Of a stretch of 5,914 nt of DNA, positions 1 to 4,127 are shown piece after piece. Position 1 is the stretch's first letter. The number at the start of each line of letters is the position of its first letter. This DNA comes from Calditrichia bacterium (lineage in GTDB: Bacteria > Calditrichota > Calditrichia > Calditrichales > Calditrichaceae). The notes under the pieces are model-generated. The model searched no databases, was not told the DNA's origin, and worked only from the letters and a program-made list of their open reading frames with translations. Made by a program: the position numbers and the translations under genes. The stretch is from contig JALWEA010000008.1 of assembly GCA_027039465.1 (NCBI GenBank), positions 1-5,914 on the forward strand, written 5' to 3'.

Positions 1-6
1 GCCGGA

Positions 7-48
7 TGTCATTGTAGGAGCGAGCGCAGCGAGTGACGCGGCAATCCC
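7..48 (+). repeat. Short intergenic repeat, copy A (TGTCATTG...GCAATCCC)
   Basis: The unit begins TGTCATTG and ends GCAATCCC, with a GC-rich middle built of GAGCG/CAGCG-like words. It resembles copy B at 251-282, which begins TGTCAAT and ends GCAATCTC with GTAGCG/TAGCGACG between. It is also related in inverted orientation to copy C at 315-354. Such TGTCATTGCGAG...GAAGCAATCTC units are known as dispersed intergenic palindromic repeats in several bacterial phyla. Membership is judged by eye. No coding potential is visible here. Confidence 0.55.
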
Positions 49-185
49 TTCCAAAGCAGCAACAGATTTACTGAATTCTTAGTTCCGACGCAGTTACTCG
101 GCATTCGGCCACAATTTTGCGTGCCAATGGGCGAATAATCACTTCAATTCAAACAATTCACCAAATGCACGCGGCTAATTGGGCA

Positions 186-212
186 CCCTTCCCTACGATT
201 CGTAGGGAAGGG
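186..212. repeat. Perfect 27-bp palindrome (13-bp arms, 1-nt centre)
   Basis: CCCTTCCCTACGA at 186-198 is the exact reverse complement of TCGTAGGGAAGGG at 200-212, with a single T at the centre. No T-tract follows on either strand, so it is not a normal intrinsic terminator. Its inner word CCTACGA recurs at 282-288 within the same repeat cluster, suggesting it belongs to that cluster rather than serving as an operator. It lies roughly 260 bp upstream of the asnS promoter. Confidence 0.7.
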
Positions 213-250
213 AGGGGATGGGTCTTAATAACGAACTTGCCAACTTAACA

Positions 251-354
251 TGTCAATAGTAGCGTAGCGACGAAGCAATCTCCTACGAACCAGCTCGGTC
301 CGGAAATGTTGTTAGAGATTGCCACGTCCCGATAAATCGGGACTCGCAATGACA
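251..354. repeat. Inverted-repeat element with internal hairpin (copies B and C)
   Basis: Copy B (251-282) starts TGTCAAT and ends GCAATCTC. Copy C starts at 315 with GAGATTGC and ends CGCAATGACA at 354, so the two halves are inverted relative to each other. GCAATCTC (275-282) and GAGATTGC (315-322) are exact reverse complements. Copy C holds a perfect hairpin, GTCCCGAT (326-333) against ATCGGGAC (336-343). The whole is about 104 bp, has no ORF, and looks like a small palindromic intergenic or MITE-like element. No flanking target duplication was found. Confidence 0.6.
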
Positions 355-360
355 GGCCGG

Positions 361-467
361 TGCAGCAACCGTGTCGCGCCCATTAAATTTAAGTATTTTC
401 AATTTCAAAAAGCCAAATTTTTATACTTAGCAAACACTCCATTTTAACTTTCTTCAAAATTCCTGTC
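361..467. other. AT-rich intergenic stretch before the asnS promoter
   Basis: From about 380 the sequence becomes AT-rich, with runs such as AAATTTAAG and CAAATTTTTATAC. No ORF, RNA fold or terminator stands out. It separates the repeat cluster from the asnS promoter. Confidence 0.5.
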
Positions 468-498
468 TTGCTTACATTTGTTAGGTTGGTTATATTTG
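468..498 (+). promoter_or_regulatory. asnS promoter, Bacteroidota-like
   Basis: TTG at 468-470, 20 intervening bases and TATATTTG at 491-498 fit the Bacteroidota/Flavobacteria form TTG-N17-23-TAnnTTTG. It can also be read as a sigma-70 type site: TTGCTT (468-473), 17-bp spacer, TATATT (491-496). Transcription would begin near 503-506, giving a 5' leader of roughly 60 nt before ATG 568. This excludes the in-frame TTG at 478 as a start codon, because it lies inside the promoter. The match is by eye only. Confidence 0.55.
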
Positions 499-552
499 TT
501 TTTTAAGAAAATATGGTTTCCAGATCAGTTATTAGTTTTTGCTCAAGTAACA

Positions 553-562
553 GGAAGGAAAG
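553..562 (+). promoter_or_regulatory. Ribosome binding site fixing the asnS start
   Basis: The purine run GGAAGGAAAG contains AAGGA at 555-559, 8 nt before ATG 568. The open frame reaches back to TTG 478, but the 30 extra codons encode a Leu/Phe/Trp-rich stretch atypical for this enzyme and overlap the promoter. This site therefore decides the start. Confidence 0.75.
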
Positions 563-567
563 TAGGA

Positions 568-1863
568 ATGGCACAAATTATTCGCATTAGTGAATCCGGA
601 AAATATGAAAATCAGGAAGTAACCATTCAGGGATGGTTGTACAATAAACGTTCCAGCGGCAAAATACGCTTTTTATTGGTTCGGGACGGTTCGGCCATTA
701 TTCAATGTGTCGTTGTCAAGAATGAAGTTTCAGAAGATGTTTTTGAACGCACCGAATTGCTGACGCAGGAAACCTCGTTGCGCGTTACCGGTAAATTGGT
801 GGCAGACAAACGCGCACCCATCGGTTACGAATTGCACGTCAGCGATATTGAAATCATTCAAATTGCGCAGGATTATCCCATTACGCCCAAAGAGCACGGC
901 GTTGATTTTTTGATGGACCATCGCCATCTTTGGATCCGTTCCAAACGGCAACATGCCATTCTGCGCATTCGGCATGAAATTATTAAAGCGGCCCAGGATT
1001 TTTTTAATAACCGTGATTTCATTAAGGTGGATTCGCCCATTTTTACGCCCAATGCCGCCGAAGGAACAACCACTTTGTTCAAAACCGATTATTTCGGAAG
1101 TCCGGCTTACCTGACGCAAAGCGGTCAATTGTACGCCGAAGCGGCTTGCATGGCCTTTGGGCGGGTTTACTGTTTTGGCCCGACCTTCCGCGCTGAAAAA
1201 TCCAAAACGCGCCGTCACTTGACCGAATTCTGGATGATTGAGCCGGAAGTAGCTTTCTTTGATTTACAGGATGATATGCAGTTGGCCGAAGAGTTTGTTT
1301 CCTACATCGTACAAACCGTGCTTAAAAATCGTAAACAGGAATTGGAAACGCTGGAACGCGATACGACAAAATTGGAAAAGGTCTCACCGCCGTTTCCCAA
1401 AATTCATTACAACGAGGCGGTCGAAATTCTCAAGAAGAACGGGGTAGAGTTCACTTACGGCGATGATTTCGGCGGAGCCGATGAAACCGTGCTTTCCGAT
1501 CAGTTTGAAAAACCGGTCATCGTGCACCATTACCCGGCGGAAGTCAAAGCTTTTTACATGAAGCGCGACCCCGAGGAACCGCAGTTTGCCCTGGCAATGG
1601 ACATGCTGGCGCCGGAAGGCTATGGGGAAATCATCGGCGGATCGCAGCGTGAAGACGATTACGACACCTTGCTGCAACGCATTCGCGAACACAATTTGAG
1701 TGAAGAAGCCTTCAAGTGGTATCTGGATTTGCGCAAGTACGGTTCCGTACCGCATTCGGGTTTTGGCTTAGGTATCGAACGCACCGTGGCCTGGATTACG
1801 GGCGTGAAACACGTGCGGGAAACTATTCCTTTTCCACGCCTGATGCAACGCATTTATCCTTAA
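568..1863 (+). CDS. asnS: Asparaginyl-tRNA synthetase
   Basis: This class IIb aminoacyl-tRNA synthetase (431 aa, cytosolic) charges tRNA-Asn with asparagine using ATP. An N-terminal OB-fold anticodon-binding domain occupies about residues 15-115 (GWLYNKRSSGKIRFLLVRDG near its start), followed by the class II catalytic core. Motif 2 lies at 207-227 (FRAEKSKTRRHLTEF followed by WMIEPE). Motif 3 begins at 398 (GFGLGIER). PAEVKAFYMKR (323-333) and EGYGEIIGGSQRE (350-362) favour AsnRS over the closely related archaeal-type AspRS. The C-terminus is KHVRETIPFPRLMQRIYP. Length is normal for the compact form of the family. ATG 568 is chosen because AAGGA lies 8 nt upstream and the longer TTG start at 478 sits inside the promoter. 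It heads a plus-strand row and is followed after 60 nt by the TIGR00725-like gene. Presence of AsnRS implies direct Asn-tRNA synthesis, at least as one route. Confidence 0.96.
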   Translation: MAQIIRISESGKYENQEVTIQGWLYNKRSSGKIRFLLVRDGSAIIQCVVVKNEVSEDVFERTELLTQETSLRVTGKLVADKRAPIGYELHVSDIEIIQIAQDYPITPKEHGVDFLMDHRHLWIRSKRQHAILRIRHEIIKAAQDFFNNRDFIKVDSPIFTPNAAEGTTTLFKTDYFGSPAYLTQSGQLYAEAACMAFGRVYCFGPTFRAEKSKTRRHLTEFWMIEPEVAFFDLQDDMQLAEEFVSYIVQTVLKNRKQELETLERDTTKLEKVSPPFPKIHYNEAVEILKKNGVEFTYGDDFGGADETVLSDQFEKPVIVHHYPAEVKAFYMKRDPEEPQFALAMDMLAPEGYGEIIGGSQREDDYDTLLQRIREHNLSEEAFKWYLDLRKYGSVPHSGFGLGIERTVAWITGVKHVRETIPFPRLMQRIYP

Positions 1864-1890
1864 AATCGGGTACGGCGAAATTCCCATTAT

Positions 1891-1911
1891 ACCATTAACC
1901 ATTTAACCATT
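1891..1911 (+). repeat. Three near-tandem ACCATT words
   Basis: ACCATT occurs at 1891-1896, 1898-1903 and 1906-1911, with 7- and 8-nt periods, in the 60-nt gap between asnS and the next gene. It is AT-rich and lacks a Shine-Dalgarno motif. It may be simple sequence drift; no function is assigned. Confidence 0.4.
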
Positions 1912-1923
1912 CAATGAACTTTT

Positions 1924-2376
1924 ATGAAACGACTGATCGCGATTGTCGGGGGTAGGGAAGCCTCCCCCGAACTTTTGGAACAGGCAACGCAGGTAGGACG
2001 TTTAATCGCTCGTAGCGGTTTCGGGCTGGTGTGCGGCGGCATGGGCGGCATTATGGAAGCGGCGGCCAAAGGCTGCAAAGAAGAAGGCGGCTTGACCGTG
2101 GCCATTCTGATGCAAGACGATCCCCAATACGCCAATCCGTACATGGATGTGGTCATTCCCACCGGTTTGGGCATTGCCCGGAATTTGTTAGTCGTGCGTT
2201 CGGGAGAAGCGGTCATTGCCATTGACGGCAAATACGGCACGCTTTCCGAAATCGCTTACGCGCTGCAAATCAACAAACCGGTGATCGGCATTAAAACCTG
2301 GGATGTTTCCGAAGCAATTATTAAAGTAAATTCAGCCGAAGAAGCCATTAAAGAGGTGTTGAAAGTTTTGCCATGA
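1924..2376 (+). CDS. TIGR00725 / SLOG-type Rossmann protein (LOG and MoCo-carrier relatives)
   Basis: This 150-aa soluble protein has a Rossmann-like fold. The N-terminus MKRLIAIVGGREAS gives beta-1 and a glycine loop. The family motif GGMGGIMEAAAKG is at residues 38-50, then GLGIARN at 81-87. DGKYGTLSEI at 101-110 occupies the place of the PGGxGTxxE motif of LOG/lysine decarboxylase-like proteins. The first PGG is therefore not conserved, as expected for the TIGR00725 group that includes the algal molybdenum-cofactor carrier protein, rather than true LOG cytokinin phosphoribohydrolases. Nucleotide or nucleotide-like ligand binding is likely from the family, but the substrate is unknown; calling it a MoCo carrier would be speculative because no molybdenum genes are nearby. 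Only a weak ribosome binding site precedes ATG 1924. Its stop overlaps the acylphosphatase start by 4 nt (ATGA), so the two are probably translationally coupled. Confidence 0.85.
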   Translation: MKRLIAIVGGREASPELLEQATQVGRLIARSGFGLVCGGMGGIMEAAAKGCKEEGGLTVAILMQDDPQYANPYMDVVIPTGLGIARNLLVVRSGEAVIAIDGKYGTLSEIAYALQINKPVIGIKTWDVSEAIIKVNSAEEAIKEVLKVLP

Positions 2377-2651
2377 AAAAGGCCTTTCACATCGTGGTTA
2401 AAGGACGCGTACAGGGCGTTGGCTACCGTTGGTTCACGCGTCAGATGGCGCAACAGTTAGGTATTGCCGGCTTTGTGCGTAATTTGCCCAACGGCGATGT
2501 TGAAGTGGTGGCCGTGGGTGAAGAAGATGCCATGGAGTCGTTTATTGCTCAACTGAAAAAAGGCCCTGGCTTTGCCTACGTTTCAGACATGGTTATTGAT
2601 CCTGTTCCGTTGGATGAGGCTCCGTACCATTCTTTTGAAGTAACCTTTTAG
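2373..2651 (+). CDS. acyP: Acylphosphatase
   Basis: This small cytosolic enzyme (92 aa) hydrolyses acyl-phosphates such as carbamoyl phosphate or 1,3-bisphosphoglycerate. The family signature GRVQGVGYRWFTR (residues 11-23) contains the phosphate-binding loop with the catalytic Arg19. GFVRNLPNGDVEVVAVG (33-49) contains the catalytic Asn37. Length equals the usual 90-100 aa and the protein appears intact. The start ATG overlaps the stop of the preceding gene (ATGA), and a GAGGTG purine motif at 2353-2358 lies inside that gene. apt begins 15 nt after its stop, so it sits in the middle of a compact operon. Its physiological substrate cannot be told from context. Confidence 0.95.
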   Translation: MKKAFHIVVKGRVQGVGYRWFTRQMAQQLGIAGFVRNLPNGDVEVVAVGEEDAMESFIAQLKKGPGFAYVSDMVIDPVPLDEAPYHSFEVTF

Positions 2652-2666
2652 AAAAGGATAGAATCG

Positions 2667-3194
2667 ATGGAAGAACGTATTCAAAAAATTAGCGAAGCTA
2701 TTCGTACCATTCCCGATTTTCCCAAAAAGGGCATTCAGTTCAAAGATATTACGCCTCTTTTGGCCAATGCAGAGCTCTTTGCAGAGGCCATTAATTGGTT
2801 CGCCGATTCGGTTAAGGATTTGGGAATCGAAGTCATTGCCGGAATTGAATCGCGCGGCTTTATTTTTGGCGCGGCCCTTGCGCTGAAAATGGGCGTAGGC
2901 TTTGTTCCGATTCGTAAGCCTGGTAAATTGCCGTACAAAACCTTTAAAGAAGAATACGCCTTGGAATACGGAACAGACGCTCTGGAAATCCATCAGGACG
3001 CAATCAAAAACGGGCAAAAAGTTCTGTTAATTGATGATTTGTTAGCGACCGGCGGAACCGCTTTAGCGGCCGCAAAATTAATCGAAAAATGCGGTGGGGA
3101 AGTGGCGGCCATTCGCTTCTTGATTGAACTTGATTTTTTGAACGGTATTCAAAAAATTAAAAATTATTCGGTTGAATCATTGGTCCATTTCTAA
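2667..3194 (+). CDS. apt: Adenine phosphoribosyltransferase
   Basis: This type I phosphoribosyltransferase of 175 aa converts adenine and PRPP to AMP and pyrophosphate in purine salvage in the cytosol. The N-terminal segment IRTIPDFPKKGIQFKDITPLL (residues 12-32) is characteristic of bacterial APT. GIESRGFIFGAALALKMG and RKPGKLPYKT follow. The PRPP-binding loop VLLIDDLLATGGT is at 119-131, with the Asp123-Asp124 pair. The C-terminal FLIELDFLNGIQKIKNY is also typical. Length is normal and no catalytic residue looks missing. ATG 2667 is preceded by AAAGGAT about 8 nt upstream. It is probably cotranscribed with the acylphosphatase gene. No convincing terminator follows, only an AT-rich palindrome (AACAAATTTGTT, 3233-3244). 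Confidence 0.96.
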   Translation: MEERIQKISEAIRTIPDFPKKGIQFKDITPLLANAELFAEAINWFADSVKDLGIEVIAGIESRGFIFGAALALKMGVGFVPIRKPGKLPYKTFKEEYALEYGTDALEIHQDAIKNGQKVLLIDDLLATGGTALAAAKLIEKCGGEVAAIRFLIELDFLNGIQKIKNYSVESLVHF

Positions 3195-3239
3195 TGCATT
3201 TTTACAGAAGGCATCAAACGTATTTTTGCTTTAACAAAT

Positions 3240-3270
3240 TTGTTTTTTTATTGAATTGCTTTTAAATTTG
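3240..3270 (+). promoter_or_regulatory. tRNA-Arg promoter, Bacteroidota-like
   Basis: TTTG at 3239-3242 (core TTG 3240-3242), 20 bases, then TAAATTTG at 3263-3270 matches TTG-N17-23-TAnnTTTG at every fixed position. Spacing equals that before asnS. Expected initiation near 3276-3279 leaves a short leader before the mature tRNA 5' end at 3285. The upstream element overlaps the palindrome AACAAATTTGTT. Confidence 0.6.
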
Positions 3271-3284
3271 CACACTTTAAAAAT

Positions 3285-3357
3285 GCCCCTGTAGCTCAGT
3301 GGATAGAGCAGAGGCTTCCTAAGCCTTGTGTCGGGTGTTCGAATCACCCCAGGGGTA
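3285..3357 (+). tRNA. tRNA-Arg, anticodon CCU
   Basis: A complete cloverleaf of 73 nt. Acceptor strands are GCCCCTG (3285-3291) and CAGGGGT (3350-3356), paired throughout with a G1-U72 wobble, and the discriminator base is A73 (3357). The D stem is GCTC/GAGC (3294-3297, 3306-3309), with A20 in the D loop, a known arginine identity base. The anticodon stem is GAGGC/GCCTT around loop TTCCTAA (3316-3322), giving anticodon CCU, which reads AGG. The variable loop is GTGTC, and the T arm is GGGTG-TTCGAAT-CACCC (3333-3349). CCA is not encoded; CTT follows, so the end must be added by CCA-adding enzyme. Confidence 0.97.
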
Positions 3358-3530
3358 CTTTTAATTTTATTAATCCGAAAAAATATTTAACACGTTTCTT
3401 AAATTTTTTTCCGAATAATTCTTTTTTTGCCTTAATAAAAGTCATCAACCCCCGACTAAAGAAGCAGATAGGTCATTAATAAAATAATGGCAAGATTTGT
3501 ACCTTTAAATCGATTTTATTTCATATAGAT
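3358..3530. other. AT-rich gap between tRNA-Arg and the ncRNA candidate
   Basis: No ORF or conserved fold is evident. An imperfect AT-rich inverted repeat (3378-3390 against 3399-3410, essentially A6..TTTAA against TTAAAT7) is followed by a T7 run at 3422-3428. It could terminate the tRNA transcript, but the stem has almost no GC pairs. TCCGAA occurs at 3374-3379 and again at 3410-3415. A TATAGA word at 3524-3529 could be a -10 element for the following RNA, but no good upstream element accompanies it. Confidence 0.4.
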
Positions 3531-3734
3531 GCTACGGATAGGAAGGTGGTATCTTGGGAGTAGAAAAGTACTTCCGCAGCAATTTGTCTGTTCGGGAAAT
3601 GATTCGGAAGCCTTTCTGCTCTCAATTCTCGTTAATGGAAGTAATTTTCTGCACTCAAAATCCTATCTCCTATCGAGTAGCAACCGGGTAGTCAGCACTC
3701 GTGGTGGCTGCCCGTCCCCTTCGGGGGATTTTTT
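3531..3734 (+). ncRNA. Structured non-coding RNA candidate, rod-like, possibly 6S-RNA-like
   Basis: About 204 nt fold by hand into a long rod, and no plausible gene uses this stretch. Basal stem: GCTAC (3531-3535) with GTAGC (3677-3681), and GATAGGA (3537-3543) with TCCTATC (3668-3674). Then comes a large asymmetric internal loop (3544-3555 against 3624-3667). Upper stem: GGGAGTAG-AAA-G (3556-3566, 3568) with CTTTCTGCTCTC (3612-3623), 12 pairs including two wobbles and one bulged A. Apical stem: CTTCCG (3571-3576) with CGGAAG (3605-3610). A second hairpin pairs CGGGTAG (3685-3691) with CTGCCCG (3708-3714), followed by an intrinsic terminator at 3715-3734. A closing stem, a central bubble, an upper stem and a length near 200 nt recall 6S RNA, which sequesters RNA polymerase, but I recognise no diagnostic 6S sequence. 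No plus-strand gene follows, which argues against a riboswitch. I am fairly sure of a structured RNA, not of its family. Confidence 0.6.
3715..3734 (+). terminator. Intrinsic terminator of the ncRNA candidate
   Basis: TCCCC (3715-3719), loop TTCG (3720-3723), GGGGA (3724-3728), then TTTTTT (3729-3734). The loop with its closing C-G pair is the extra-stable cUUCGg tetraloop. It lies directly after the CGGGTAG/CTGCCCG hairpin. No coding gene ends just upstream on this strand, so it marks the 3' end of a non-coding transcript. Confidence 0.88.
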
Positions 3735-4127
3735 ATATCGTACAGACAACTCTAAATTTCCAGCCGTTCACGTCAAGTCTAAATTATCTCATAATAAAGA
3801 AGTCTATCCTAATTTCATTCAAAAATTAAATTTAAAAATCATCCGGGCTAATTAATGCGCCAACCCAGATAATTATTTTGAAGAAAAACTGTCAAAAAGA
3901 CCGGTAATTGCAAAATCTGCAACAAAAGTTAAAAACCCTTGAAAGAGAAGTCTTTGCACATTATATTAGTTTACATAATATATATTATACAACATTATGA
4001 GGTAAAAGCACCCCTGTCGCAGGTTTTAAAATCTAAAGCTTTTTCTAAAAAACGCTCTTTATACTAACTTTAACAATCAATCTCTGGATGGACTTTCCTT
4101 TTTTCATGAAATGGAAGAATGGAAAGA
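3735..4127. other. AT-rich convergent intergenic region
   Basis: The only open frame (3529-3855) runs through the RNA candidate and its terminator and shows no protein-like features. A perfect palindrome ATAATATATATTAT occupies 3975-3988. Around it, TTTACA (3970-3975), 17 bases and CATTAT (3993-3998) resemble a plus-strand sigma-70 promoter, but nothing recognisable lies downstream. CTTTCC (4093-4098) and GGAAAG (4121-4126) flank a weak hairpin near the end of the DUF92 gene, without a T-tract on the minus strand. Otherwise I see nothing. Confidence 0.5.

Noticed and set aside
730..1218. Minus-strand open frame of 162 codons inside asnS
   Set aside because: It lies entirely opposite the conserved catalytic-domain coding sequence of asnS; a shadow frame without recognisable motifs.
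3233..3244. AACAAATTTGTT followed by T-run as terminator of apt
   Set aside because: A perfect AT-only palindrome with no loop and no GC pairs in the core is a poor terminator. Part of it is better explained as the upstream element of the tRNA promoter.
3545..3552. GGTGGTAT resembling the T-box core GGTGGTACC
   Set aside because: In T-box leaders the motif lies close before the antiterminator and is followed by a synthetase or amino-acid gene. Here it sits at the 5' side of the fold and no gene follows.
3529..3855. Open frame of 108 codons on the plus strand
   Set aside because: It has low-complexity, non-protein-like composition, no ribosome binding site, and runs straight through the RNA stems and the strong intrinsic terminator at 3715-3734.
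4005..4022. CACCCCTGTCGCAGG resembling the 5' end of the tRNA-Arg (CCCCTGTAGCTCAG), possibly an att remnant
   Set aside because: Only a 7-base core matches. Integration normally duplicates the 3' part of a tRNA, and no integrase gene or second 3' copy is visible.
4093..4126. Possible terminator for the DUF92 gene (CTTTCC/GGAAAG)
   Set aside because: The loop is long, inner pairing is weak, and no T-tract follows on the minus strand.
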